Assembly: GCF_902459655.1 (NCBI RefSeq)
Contig: NZ_CABPSB010000016.1
Location: forward strand, 1 to 64,000
Source: Pandoraea anhela
GTDB lineage: Bacteria; Pseudomonadota; Gammaproteobacteria; Burkholderiales; Burkholderiaceae
Direction of reading: 5' to 3'
Length of the DNA stretch: 64,000 nucleotides
This document shows positions 36,669 through 45,327 of this stretch, piece after piece. Position 1 is the first letter of the stretch. Each line of letters opens with the position of its first letter. Position numbers and translations under genes: made by a program. Below the pieces are notes generated by a model. That model was not told where the DNA came from. It saw only the letters and a list, made by a program, of their open reading frames with translations, and ran no database searches.

Positions 36669-37717
36669 GTCAAATGAGTCCAATGAGTCCAATGCGTCAT
36701 AAGAGGCACGCGATGCCCGTGACGCAGGGGGAGCACGTCATCGTCGTGGGCGCCGGCGTCAGCGGTTTGACCACGGCCGTCGCATTGTCCCTCGCCGGTT
36801 GCCGCGTCACGATTCACGCGGCCGAAGGACCTTCGCAAACGACGTCGGCGCTGGCGGCAGCGATCTGGCATCCGTTTTATCAAGCGCCCGACTTCGTTTA
36901 TCTGGCGCGGGCGCGGCAAACCTACGCAACGATGTGTCGGTTGTCCACCGATGCCACATCTGGTGTGCTGATGCGGTCGCTGACCGAGTACTTTCGACGC
37001 GATGCCGGTGCGCCATGGTGGGCCGAATGCGCGAGTCGTCTCAAGCGTCTGCCGGAAACCGAGGTGCCGGCCCGTTTTGCCTGCGCTTATCGGATGGACG
37101 TGCCTGTCGCCGACACGGGGGCTTACCTGCGATATTTGATGAACATGTTTCTCGAACTCGGCGGGCAATACGTCCAGCGTCGCGTCGATTCGATGACGTC
37201 GTTACTCGACAAGGCGGATATCGTGGTGAATTGTTGCGGCTACGGCAGCCGGCAATTCGGCGACGACCATTTGTCGCTGTCGCGTGCCATCGTGCTGCGC
37301 GCCGCCCGCGACGATGCCGTGCGTGGCTGCTTCATCGACGACTCCGACCCTCACGCGCCCACATACATCGTGGAGCGGGACGACGACATCGTGCTGGGGG
37401 GGACGGCCGATCCGGCGCTGACCTCGACGGTGATCGGTGCGCATCAGATCGACGATATCGTGCGTCGCTGCGCGCGACTGTGCGAAGGCGTCGCGGCATT
37501 GCGGGTGATCGACGCGCGTGTCGGATTTCGTCCCATGCGTCGTGCGCCTCGTGTGGCGCGCGACAGCGAACACCCGCGACTGTTTCACAACTATGGCCAC
37601 GGTGGGGGAGGTTTCACCCTGTCCTGGGGCTGTGCGAACGACATTGTGCGTCTGGCGGGTCTCACATCTGCCGGGGCCCCACGACGATCGATCGACAGCG
37701 ATGCCGCGCAACCGTAA
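36665..37717 (+). CDS. D-amino-acid-oxidase-like FAD enzyme, 350 aa
   Basis: FAD-binding GxGxxG loop (HVIVVGAGVSGLTTAVAL) near residue 25, the active-site region TSALAAAIWHPFY, and the DAAO C-terminal signature HNYGHGGGGFTLSWGCA with the ribityl-binding motif. True D-amino acids, glycine-type substrates, or a cyclised pathway intermediate are all possible. The first ten residues (MSQMSPMSPM) come from a short repeat, and translation may begin at a later methionine (MPVTQGEHV). It overlaps the PLP gene by 4 nt. Confidence 0.83.
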   Translation: MSQMSPMSPMRHKRHAMPVTQGEHVIVVGAGVSGLTTAVALSLAGCRVTIHAAEGPSQTTSALAAAIWHPFYQAPDFVYLARARQTYATMCRLSTDATSGVLMRSLTEYFRRDAGAPWWAECASRLKRLPETEVPARFACAYRMDVPVADTGAYLRYLMNMFLELGGQYVQRRVDSMTSLLDKADIVVNCCGYGSRQFGDDHLSLSRAIVLRAARDDAVRGCFIDDSDPHAPTYIVERDDDIVLGGTADPALTSTVIGAHQIDDIVRRCARLCEGVAALRVIDARVGFRPMRRAPRVARDSEHPRLFHNYGHGGGGFTLSWGCANDIVRLAGLTSAGAPRRSIDSDAAQP

Positions 37718-37728
37718 AAGGAGACCCG

Positions 37729-38373
37729 ATGGAACTGGATCCGTCGACGCTCGACGAAGCAAGCATCTACAACTTCATGATGAGCACGATCCTGCCGCGT
37801 CCGATTGCATGGGTGAGCACCGTGGACGCGCAAGGGCGGTCGAATCTCGCGCCGTATGCCTACTTCATGGGCGTGTGCTGCGTACCGATGACGGTGCTTT
37901 TCTGCCCTGTCGTGCCCCCACCACCGAAGCGCAAGAAGGATACGCTGCATAACATCGAAGCCGTACCGGAGTTTGTGGTGAACGTGGCCGGCAGCGGGTG
38001 TATCGACGCCGTCAACTTGTCCGCCGCACCATTGCCCGCGGGCGAATCGGAGTTCGACCTCACCGGTGTGACACCGGTGCCCTCGTCGCGTGTGCGGCCG
38101 CCGCGCGTGAAGGAGGCGGCCGTCGCGTACGAATGCCGGGTGCGCGACATTATCGAGATCAGTGCGGCGCCGGGCGGCGGATGGGTCGTCCTCGGCACAG
38201 TCCTCGCCGCGCATGTCGACGACACCTTGCTCGACCCGGTTAGCTGTCACGTCGACCTGCATGCGCTCAGTCCGGTCGGGCGCCTCGGCGGCGGTATGTT
38301 CGTGAACGCTGCGAGTGACACGTTCACGTTGACACGCTATAAGACGCTTGCCGATCTGGCGGCACGCAAGTAG
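37729..38373 (+). CDS. Flavin-reductase-like FMN protein, 214 aa
   Basis: Split-barrel flavoprotein of the flavin reductase-like family. The start MELDPSTLDEASIYNFMMSTILPRPIAWVSTVDAQGRSNLAPYAYFM is typical, with the FMN-phosphate region following. Relatives reduce FMN for partner oxygenases or act as oxidases themselves. It could supply reduced flavin or electrons to the N-oxygenase, or act on a pathway intermediate. Shine-Dalgarno AAGGAG at 7-nt spacing. The last 50 bp overlap the convergent luxR gene. Confidence 0.82.
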   Translation: MELDPSTLDEASIYNFMMSTILPRPIAWVSTVDAQGRSNLAPYAYFMGVCCVPMTVLFCPVVPPPPKRKKDTLHNIEAVPEFVVNVAGSGCIDAVNLSAAPLPAGESEFDLTGVTPVPSSRVRPPRVKEAAVAYECRVRDIIEISAAPGGGWVVLGTVLAAHVDDTLLDPVSCHVDLHALSPVGRLGGGMFVNAASDTFTLTRYKTLADLAARK

Positions 38374-39181
38374 ACGGGGAGGGTGCCAGCAACGTGACGT
38401 CGTCGAGCAATCCGTAGTCGCTGGCCAGTTTCGCCGCGCGATGCCGGCTCGATACGTCGAATTTGCGCATGACGCTGCGCAGATGAAAGACGACGCCGTG
38501 TTCGGAGATGGTGAGAATGCGTCCGATCTCCCATGAGGTTTTTCCCCGGGCCACCCACCTCAGGCACTCGCGCTCGCGCGGCGTGAGCACCGGGGCACGG
38601 CGACGCGCCGCGTCGCGTTGCACGATGCGCCACACGGCCTCGTGCACGTGCGTCGCCAGCACGCCCCCCGCATGCTGCATCCATGTATGTGCACACGCAT
38701 GCGCCGTGTCGTGCGGATGACGTGTTCGGGAAAGGCACGGCGATGGCGGTCGCCAGGGCGACGACAGGCTCAACGTGCCCGATGCGCCGGAGGGCGTGTA
38801 GACCGGGTATGTCACGCCGAAGCGCAGTCCCGCCCTGCGTTGTTCTTCCAGTAGCCGCCGGGTGTCGGGCGATGTGTACAAGCCGGCTTTCCATTCCACC
38901 GGCGTGAGTTGGCGTGCGGCGAGCGCGAGTGTCGGATCGATTGCCTCGAATCCCTGCGCGTCGTAGCGCGCTTGCCACGCCTGCGGCAGATTGTCGAGAC
39001 GGGGCGTCGCCACCGTGCCGTCGGGCAACGGGAATTGCCCGCGGTAGCAGAAGTAGCGCTGCCGCAGCGCGCCGCACAGCGACAACAGCAGCGCGCGCAG
39101 CGTGTCGAATTCGGTGGCGCAAGACAATGCGCTCAGGCCGTCGGCAAACGAGCGGAGAGGAAAACGACGCGTAGCTCGCAT
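38324..39181 (-). CDS. LuxR-family AHL-binding regulator (solo), 285 aa
   Basis: An N-terminal autoinducer-binding domain (about 20-160) keeps the residues that contact acyl-homoserine lactone: W69, Y73, D82-P83 and W97 in the pattern QAWQARY...AIDPTL...TPVEW. A C-terminal GerE HTH (about 200-260, LTPRERECLRWVARGKTSWEIGRILTISEHGV) binds DNA. No luxI is in the window, so it would respond to a signal made elsewhere. It is convergent with the cluster and overlaps the flavin-reductase end by 50 bp; the natural target is the cluster promoter before 29554. There is no good Shine-Dalgarno at the ATG, so the start is uncertain. Confidence 0.85.
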   Translation of the reverse strand: MRATRRFPLRSFADGLSALSCATEFDTLRALLLSLCGALRQRYFCYRGQFPLPDGTVATPRLDNLPQAWQARYDAQGFEAIDPTLALAARQLTPVEWKAGLYTSPDTRRLLEEQRRAGLRFGVTYPVYTPSGASGTLSLSSPWRPPSPCLSRTRHPHDTAHACAHTWMQHAGGVLATHVHEAVWRIVQRDAARRRAPVLTPRERECLRWVARGKTSWEIGRILTISEHGVVFHLRSVMRKFDVSSRHRAAKLASDYGLLDDVTLLAPSPSTCVPPDRQASYSVST

Positions 39182-39784
39182 GGCATGACGATGTAGGGAA
39201 CATGTTTCGCTTGTAGCATGCGTCTCATGGCTGCGCGCATCGCCTGTTGCTGTGGCGGTGCGTCAGGCATCGTCTTGCGTCGTCTGAGAACGACGACAGC
39301 GTGACCACGGCGTAGTCGTGACGCCGTGAGGCAGGGCGCGACATAACGTCGCATGCGAATTTCGCTGCACCGACTACTGTTGATGGATATCGGACGAATC
39401 CCGCATTGCAGCGAAGCGAATCGCAAGCAGTCAGTGCAAAGTGTCATGCATCCGGTGTCGTGAAACGATGCGAAGCATCGATCGCGCGTCTTGTCGATCA
39501 GGGTATTCAGGACACCGCAACGAGTCCCGTCGTGTTGCAATGTGTCAAACCGGCGACGCATAGGGAGTATCCCGTAGTCGCCCGGCCGCTAGGATTTTTC
39601 GCTAGGGGAATTACCGGATTTCCCTTTTGCATCAATGGGTTCAGGAGGATGCTATGGCGCGCCAAATACTCGGTATCAATGTTGTCGCTTGGAGAATGCG
39701 CGTTCTATAATGCGGCAGTTTGTCGCGGCCCGGACGCAGCAAGTTCCCGGCCGTCGGACATGAAAGACCCAAAATGCCCCACGG
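39182..39784. other. Gap between luxR and the cytochrome oxidase region
   Basis: No gene is supported. AT-richer than its surroundings. It contains an imperfect dyad GGGAATTACCGGATTTCCC (39606-39624) and the promoter at 39683-39712. luxR upstream signals must lie in the left part but none is clear. Confidence 0.5.
39683..39712 (+). promoter_or_regulatory. Sigma-70 promoter for the coxB region
   Basis: TTGTCG, an 18-nt spacer and a perfect TATAAT. It stands about 75 nt before the DUF2244 gene and reads into the oxidase operon. Confidence 0.6.
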
Positions 39785-40267
39785 GTGACGGCGATGCTCG
39801 CAGCCTCTTCTTCCGATGCCGAATCGGTGACGAAGGAATGGACGCACAAGCGCAACTGCGCGATATCGCCGCGCCAGTTTGTCCTGTTCTACCTGTCGTT
39901 GGCCGCCGTTTCATTGGGTGTTGCCTTGATTGCGGCGTGGCGCGGTGGGTGGTTGGTCTTGCCGTTCACAGGCCTGGACTTGCTCGTGGTGGGCGTTGCG
40001 TTCGTCATTCATGCCCGGCATGCCACAGATTACGAGGTCATTCGGTTGTCGCCCGTGAGCCTTGTGGTCGAGCAACGTTCAGCACAGAGGTTGACGCAGT
40101 TCGAGTTCAATCCCCGCTGGGTGCGCATCGACATCGAGAAGCCGCCGCGTACGCGCATCGTCTTGCGCTCGGGTAGCCGCTCGGTCACCGTCGGTGCCTA
40201 TCTTGCGCCGCATCGCCGCGAAACGTTTGCGCGCGAGCTGCGCCGTTGTCTTGCCCAACAGGCCTGA
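39785..40267 (+). CDS. DUF2244 membrane protein, 160 aa
   Basis: Two membrane helices (about residues 33-75: FVLFYLSLAAVSLGVALIAAW and LVLPFTGLDLLVVGVAFVIHA) followed by a conserved soluble tail (RSAQRLTQFEFNPRWVRIDI). DUF2244 genes commonly stand directly upstream of coxB in betaproteobacteria, as here, and are suspected of a role in oxidase function; no activity is established. GTG at 39785 or ATG at 39794 are both possible starts, neither with a clear Shine-Dalgarno. Confidence 0.82.
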   Translation: MTAMLAASSSDAESVTKEWTHKRNCAISPRQFVLFYLSLAAVSLGVALIAAWRGGWLVLPFTGLDLLVVGVAFVIHARHATDYEVIRLSPVSLVVEQRSAQRLTQFEFNPRWVRIDIEKPPRTRIVLRSGSRSVTVGAYLAPHRRETFARELRRCLAQQA

Positions 40268-40308
40268 GAGATGGAGACGATCTCGGGCGACCGCCAGGGA
40301 GGATTTGG

Positions 40309-41535
40309 ATGGTAATTTTGGGTAAGGAAGCTATGAAAAAAACGAAACACGCCTTGGCGGCTTTCCTTGCGGGCGCCTCACTGCTCGCCGGCGCTCCGGC
40401 ACTGGCGGCGGTCACGGATATGCCGGGGGGACCGGCCGTCAACGAACTCAACTTCCAGCCGCCGGTCACGAAACTCGCGGAAGAGCTTCACAGCCTTCAC
40501 ACCATGATGCTGATCATCTGTCTGGTGATCTTCATCGCGGTGTTCGGCGTGATGTTCTACTCGATCATCAAGCACCGCAAATCCAAAGGCCATCAGCCTG
40601 CGAATTTCCACGAAAGCACTACGGTCGAGGTGATCTGGACGGTCGTGCCGTTCATCATCGTGATTCTGATGGCGCTGCCCGCCACAAAGACCGTCGTCGC
40701 GATGAAAGACACGACCAACGCCGATATCACCATCAAGGTGACCGGCTATCAGTGGAAGTGGGGCTACGACTATCTGAAGGGTGAAGGCGAAGGGATCAAG
40801 TTCCTCTCCACGCTTACCACGCCGCGCAGCCAGATCGACGGCAAGGAACCGAAGAGCAACACGTATCTTCAGGAAGTCGACAACCCGATGGTCGTGCCGA
40901 TCAACAAGAAGGTGCGTCTGATCACCACGGCCAACGACGTCATCCACTCGTTCTACGTGCCGGCGTTCGGTATCAAGCAGGACGCCATTCCGGGCTTCGT
41001 GCGCGACACATGGTTCAAGGCCGAGAAGGTCGGCGAATATCGCGGCTTCTGTACCGAGCTGTGCGGCAAGGAACACGCGTTCATGCCGGTCGTCGTGAAG
41101 GTGGTTTCGGAAGACGACTACAACAAGTGGGTCGATACGCAGAAGAAAGCCATGGCGGCGTCGGCCGACGATCCGAACAAGACGTACACCGCGCAGGAAC
41201 TGATGGAGCGCGGCCAGAAGGTCTATGCCTCGAATTGCGCGGTATGCCATCAGCCGAACGGCAAGGGCGGCGGCGCGTTCCCGGCGCTCGACGGCGGCAA
41301 GATCGTGACCGGCCCGGTGGCAGAGCACATCGGTATCGTGCTGCACGGCAAGAATGCGATGCCGAACTGGTCGCATCTGAACGATGTGGAGCTTGCGGCC
41401 GTCATCACCTACGAGCGCAACTCGTGGAGCAACAAGACCGGCGACGTGGTGCAGCCGGCGCAGGTGCGTGACGCGCGCGGCAACAAATCGGCCAATGCGG
41501 CCGGCGCCGCGGCGGACGCCGCGAAGAACAGTTAA
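40309..41535 (+). CDS. coxB: Cytochrome c oxidase subunit II with fused cytochrome c, 408 aa
   Basis: Periplasmic CuA subunit of the aa3/caa3-type oxidase. Signal peptide, two membrane helices (LMLIICLVIFIAVFGVMFYSI-like and VEVIWTVVPFIIVILMALP regions), then the cupredoxin domain with CuA ligands in CTELCGKEHAFM, and a C-terminal cytochrome c domain with CAVCH. The fused heme domain makes it a caa3-like subunit. ATG at 40309 has AGGGAGG 7 nt upstream; ATG at 40333 (MKKTKHALAAF) is an alternative. Confidence 0.95.
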   Translation: MVILGKEAMKKTKHALAAFLAGASLLAGAPALAAVTDMPGGPAVNELNFQPPVTKLAEELHSLHTMMLIICLVIFIAVFGVMFYSIIKHRKSKGHQPANFHESTTVEVIWTVVPFIIVILMALPATKTVVAMKDTTNADITIKVTGYQWKWGYDYLKGEGEGIKFLSTLTTPRSQIDGKEPKSNTYLQEVDNPMVVPINKKVRLITTANDVIHSFYVPAFGIKQDAIPGFVRDTWFKAEKVGEYRGFCTELCGKEHAFMPVVVKVVSEDDYNKWVDTQKKAMAASADDPNKTYTAQELMERGQKVYASNCAVCHQPNGKGGGAFPALDGGKIVTGPVAEHIGIVLHGKNAMPNWSHLNDVELAAVITYERNSWSNKTGDVVQPAQVRDARGNKSANAAGAAADAAKNS

Positions 41536-41569
41536 GTCGTTCGACCAGTTCGAAGCAAGGAGATTGGGT

Positions 41570-43162
41570 ATGAGTTCCATCGCTCACGATCACGTGGCGG
41601 GTCACGACGATCACGCGCACGACCATCCGCACGGATGGCGTCGCTGGCTGTTCGCGACGAATCACAAGGACATCGGCACGATGTACATGATCTTCTCGTT
41701 CGTCATGCTGCTCTCGGGCGGTGTGATGGCGCTGATGATCCGTGCGGAATTGTTCGAACCGGGCTTGCAGTTCATTCGTCCGGAGTTCTTCAATCAGCTC
41801 ACCACGATGCACGGGCTGGTGATGATTTTCGGCGCGATCATGCCGGCGTTCGTGGGCTTCGCGAACTGGATGATCCCGTTGCAGATCGGCGCGTCGGACA
41901 TGGCGTTCGCGCGCATGAACAACTTAAGCTTCTGGCTGCTGCCGGTCGGCGGTCTGCTGCTGATCTCGTCGTTCCTCGTGCCGGGCGGCGCCACGGCAGC
42001 CGGCTGGACGATGTACGCGCCGCTCTCGGTGCAGATGGGCCCGGGCCAGGATCTGGCAATCTTCGGCGCGCACATTCTCGGCGCATCGTCGATCATGGGC
42101 GCGATCAACATCATCGTGACGATTCTGAACATGCGCGCGCCGGGCATGACGCTCATGAAGATGCCGATGTTCGTGTGGACGTGGCTGATCACGGCCTACC
42201 TGCTCATCGCCGTGATGCCGGTGCTCGCCGGTGCGATCACGATGCTGCTGACCGATCGTCACTTCGGTACGTCGTTCTTCAACGCCGCAGGCGGCGGCGA
42301 CCCGGTCATGTACCAGCACATCTTCTGGTTCTTCGGACACCCGGAGGTGTACATCATGATTCTGCCGGCGTTCGGGATTGTGTCGCAGGTGATCCCGGCG
42401 TTCTCGCGCAAACCGCTGTTCGGCTATAGCTCGATGGTGTACGCCACGGCGTCGATCGCGATTCTGTCGTTCATGGTGTGGGCGCACCATATGTTCGTGA
42501 CTGGGATGCCGGTTACGGGCCAGCTGTTCTTCATGTACGCGACGATGCTGATCTCCGTGCCCACGGGCGTGAAGGTCTTCAACTGGGTCGCCACGATGTG
42601 GAAGGGGGCGCTCACGTTCGAGACGCCGATGCTCTTCGCCGTCGGCTTCCTCTTCGTGTTCACGATGGGCGGCTTCACGGGCCTGATGCTCTCGCTTGCG
42701 CCGCTCGACATTCAGATGCACGGCACGTACTACGTGGTAGCGCACTTCCATTACGTGCTGGTGGCCGGGTCACTCTTCGCGTTGTTCTCCGGGTTCTATT
42801 ACTGGGTACCGAAGTGGACAGGCCACATGTACAACGAGTGGCGCGGCAAATTCCACTTCTGGGGCTCGCTCATCACGTTCAACGTGACGTTCTTCCCGAT
42901 GCACTTCCTGGGGCTGGCCGGCATGCCGCGTCGCTATGCGGACTACCCGGCGCAGTTCACCGATTTCAACCAGTTGGCGACCATCGGCGCGTTCGGTTTC
43001 GGTCTGATGCAGGTGTACTTCCTGTTCTGGGTGGCGCTGCCGGCGTGGCGCGGCGGCACGGCGGCGCAAGCCAAGCCATGGGACGGGGCGGAAGGGCTTG
43101 AGTGGACCGTGCCGAGCCCGGCGCCGTTCCACACGTTCGAGACGCCGCCGAAGGTGCATTGA
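41570..43162 (+). CDS. ctaD: Cytochrome c oxidase subunit I, 530 aa
   Basis: Twelve-helix catalytic subunit with heme a and the heme a3-CuB centre. An N-terminal His-rich cap (MSSIAHDHVAGHDDHAHDHPHGW) precedes the TNHKDIGTMYMIFSF start of the core. The CuB-site segment is HIFWFFGHPEVYIMILP and the heme a/a3 histidine region MHGTYYVVAHFHYVL. D- and K-channel residues appear conserved. The histidine-rich cap is common in betaproteobacteria. Follows coxB by 34 nt. Confidence 0.96.
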   Translation: MSSIAHDHVAGHDDHAHDHPHGWRRWLFATNHKDIGTMYMIFSFVMLLSGGVMALMIRAELFEPGLQFIRPEFFNQLTTMHGLVMIFGAIMPAFVGFANWMIPLQIGASDMAFARMNNLSFWLLPVGGLLLISSFLVPGGATAAGWTMYAPLSVQMGPGQDLAIFGAHILGASSIMGAINIIVTILNMRAPGMTLMKMPMFVWTWLITAYLLIAVMPVLAGAITMLLTDRHFGTSFFNAAGGGDPVMYQHIFWFFGHPEVYIMILPAFGIVSQVIPAFSRKPLFGYSSMVYATASIAILSFMVWAHHMFVTGMPVTGQLFFMYATMLISVPTGVKVFNWVATMWKGALTFETPMLFAVGFLFVFTMGGFTGLMLSLAPLDIQMHGTYYVVAHFHYVLVAGSLFALFSGFYYWVPKWTGHMYNEWRGKFHFWGSLITFNVTFFPMHFLGLAGMPRRYADYPAQFTDFNQLATIGAFGFGLMQVYFLFWVALPAWRGGTAAQAKPWDGAEGLEWTVPSPAPFHTFETPPKVH

Positions 43163-43164
43163 TC

Positions 43165-43284
43165 ATGGCACTCAGTCCTGAACAGCGTGCGAGGAACCTG
43201 CGCACCGGGCTGATTCTCGGCTCGGTGGTGCTGGTGTTCTTCGTCGGTGTGATGATCAAGACCAAGCTTCTGGGCGGTATCTGA
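43165..43284 (+). CDS. Small cytochrome oxidase assembly protein, 39 aa
   Basis: MALSPEQRARNLRTGLILGSVVLVFFVGVMIKTKLLGGI has one membrane helix with a basic N-terminal flank. Tiny proteins of this kind sit between ctaD and ctaG in many betaproteobacteria and are annotated as cytochrome oxidase small assembly proteins. It lies 2 nt after ctaD and abuts ctaG. Confidence 0.8.
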   Translation: MALSPEQRARNLRTGLILGSVVLVFFVGVMIKTKLLGGI

Positions 43285-43902
43285 ATGGGCGGCCTGCGAC
43301 GCATCAACGCGCGCACCTTCAGCAAGTTGCTGCTGCTGGTCGCGGTGATGTTCGGCTTCGGCTACGCGATGGTGCCGTTTTACCGCGCGTTCTGCGATCT
43401 GGTGGGCATCAACCAGCTGGGCGATCGCACGACCGAAATCAGCGCGCGCAATTCGCAGGTCGACGAGAGCCGCACGATCACGGTCGAGTTCGACGCCAAC
43501 GCGCAGGGACCGCTGCGCTTCAAGCCGGCGAAGAGCAGTCTGACAGTGCACCCCGGGCAGATCGCGACCATCGAGTACGAAGTGGCGAATCAACAGCCGC
43601 ATGAAGTGCGTGCGCAGGCGATTCCGAGCTACGCCCCGGCCCAGGCGGCGAGCTACTTCAAGAAGATCGAGTGTTTTTGCTTCACGCAGCAAACGCTCAG
43701 GGCCGGCGAGGCCAAGGCGTTTCCGGTGGTATTCGTGGTGGACACGAAGCTGCCCAAGGATGTGAATACGATCACGCTGTCCTATACTTTTTTCGATCTC
43801 GGCAAGAACGACGCCAATCAGCGCGCGGACGCCCCGACGGGTTCGCAGGTTGGCGAGGTGAGCGCAGGAGCGGCAGGAGGAGGCAAGGGCGGCAATGGAT
43901 GA
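43285..43902 (+). CDS. ctaG: Cytochrome c oxidase assembly protein CtaG (Cox11), 205 aa
   Basis: Copper chaperone that helps form the CuB site. One N-terminal anchor (about 13-33), then a periplasmic immunoglobulin-like domain with the copper-binding IECFCFTQQTL motif and conserved SYAPAQAASYFKK. The last 25 residues are a Gly/Ala-rich tail. It overlaps the following small gene by 8 nt. Confidence 0.95.
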   Translation: MGGLRRINARTFSKLLLLVAVMFGFGYAMVPFYRAFCDLVGINQLGDRTTEISARNSQVDESRTITVEFDANAQGPLRFKPAKSSLTVHPGQIATIEYEVANQQPHEVRAQAIPSYAPAQAASYFKKIECFCFTQQTLRAGEAKAFPVVFVVDTKLPKDVNTITLSYTFFDLGKNDANQRADAPTGSQVGEVSAGAAGGGKGGNG

Positions 43903-44116
43903 CCTGAAGGAGGCGACCCAGCGCAAGCTGTCGTTCGTCCAGACCATCGGTGCGGTGTTCTGGTCGTTTTTCGGCGTGCGCAAGGGGCGCGATCACGATC
44001 GCGACATGGCACGGCTCAACCCGGTGCATCTGATCGTCGCGGGACTGATCGGAGGCATCCTGTTTGTCGTGGCGCTGGTGTTTTTGGCGAAGCTCGCCAT
44101 TCGGCTCGCGACGTGA
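43895..44116 (+). CDS. DUF2970 membrane protein, 73 aa
   Basis: Short protein with a conserved N-terminal amphipathic part (SFVQTIGAVFWSFFGVRKGRDHDRDM) and one membrane helix (LIVAGLIGGILFVVALVFLAKLA). DUF2970 genes are regularly found in proteobacterial cox operons between ctaG and coxC; function is not established. Starts inside the end of ctaG. Confidence 0.85.
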   Translation: MDDLKEATQRKLSFVQTIGAVFWSFFGVRKGRDHDRDMARLNPVHLIVAGLIGGILFVVALVFLAKLAIRLAT

Positions 44117-44155
44117 GTGGCATAGACAAAGAGAACCAAGCCTGGAGAGATAAGA

Positions 44156-45016
44156 ATGAGTGGTCAACACCAAACGGCGCCTTACTACTTCGTGCCGGCG
44201 CCATCGCGCCATCCGGTGAGTTGCAGCGTCGGTCTGCTGGTGGTGCTCGGTTCGGCCGCCGCGTGGGTCAACGGACAATCGTGGGCGCCGTGGACGTCGC
44301 TGGCCGGCCTGCTGTGGGTGCTGTGGGTGCTGCGCGCCTGGTTCGGCGATTCCATCGCGGAGTCGGAGAGCGGCCTGTACGGCCGACGCATCGACGTCTC
44401 CTACCGTTGGGGCATGAGCTGGTTCATCTTCTCCGAGGTGATGTTCTTCGCGGCCTTCTTCGGGGCGTTGTTTTACGCACGCACGCTGGCCATGCCGTGG
44501 CTCGGCGATCTCGATAACAAGCTGCTGTGGCCCGACTTCACCGCGGTGTGGCCGAATACCGGCCCGGCAGGCGTCGTGGATGCGTTCGAGACGATGGGCC
44601 CCTGGCCGATCCCCACGCTCAACACGGCGCTGCTGCTGACCTCGGGCGTCACGCTCACGATCTCGCACCACGCACTGCGCGCCAACCATCGCGGCAGTGC
44701 GATCTTCTGGCTGTTCGCGACCGTCGTGCTCGGCTTCGTCTTCCTCGGCTTCCAGGCGTACGAGTACCACCACGCCTACTCCGAACTGAACCTGAAGCTG
44801 ACCTCGGGTGTGTACGGCTCGACGTTCTTCCTGCTCACGGGCTTCCACGGGTTCCACGTGATGTTGGGCGCGATCATGCTCTGCGTGATGCTGATTCGTC
44901 TGATGAAGGGCCATTTCACGCCGGACCATCACTTCGGTTTCGAAGGCGCCGCTTGGTACTGGCACTTCGTGGACGTGGTCTGGCTCGGGCTGTACGTCGT
45001 GGTCTACTGGCTCTGA
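44156..45016 (+). CDS. ctaE: Cytochrome c oxidase subunit III, 286 aa
   Basis: Seven-helix non-redox subunit stabilising the oxidase. Family features include WFIFSEVMFFAAFFGALFYA, TLNTALLLTSGVTLTISHHAL, FLGFQAYEYHHAY and the C-terminal FEGAAWYWHFVDVVWLGLYVVVYWL. Length is normal. Last structural gene of the oxidase; followed by a terminator. Confidence 0.96.
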   Translation: MSGQHQTAPYYFVPAPSRHPVSCSVGLLVVLGSAAAWVNGQSWAPWTSLAGLLWVLWVLRAWFGDSIAESESGLYGRRIDVSYRWGMSWFIFSEVMFFAAFFGALFYARTLAMPWLGDLDNKLLWPDFTAVWPNTGPAGVVDAFETMGPWPIPTLNTALLLTSGVTLTISHHALRANHRGSAIFWLFATVVLGFVFLGFQAYEYHHAYSELNLKLTSGVYGSTFFLLTGFHGFHVMLGAIMLCVMLIRLMKGHFTPDHHFGFEGAAWYWHFVDVVWLGLYVVVYWL

Positions 45017-45327
45017 CGTCGATCGATACCGACCGATCTCTGGGACGCCGCCGGTTTCCGGCGGCGTTTCCATTTGCACGACGACGGGCTGCTGCGGCGC
45101 GTGGCGATCAGGATGGGCGGGCAGCGTCTGCCGGAGAGGCCGGTCAGGGGATGGGTTGCGATATCGGTGCGGTCGCCATGCAATGCGGCCTTATGTCGCA
45201 CGGCGCGCGACGATCCGGGCGCTACGGCATGGTGTGACGGCCGGGCGCATCGACCGACGCGCGACGACGCGAAGTACGATGGCCGGGACAGGGTGCGGCG
45301 ATTTGCCGCAGGAGCGCGGCGCGGGAC
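45017..45327. other. Gap after coxC
   Basis: Contains the operon terminator at its left edge and otherwise no recognisable feature. Confidence 0.5.
45045..45072 (+). terminator. Terminator after the cox structural genes
   Basis: ACGCCGCCGG-ttt-CCGGCGGCGT is followed by TTCCATTT. Strong 10-bp stem, modest T-tract. Confidence 0.7.

Noticed and set aside
38324-38373. Overlap of the flavin-reductase and luxR genes as a sequencing or frame error
   Set aside because: Both proteins end naturally with family-like lengths, and both frames are clean through the overlap.
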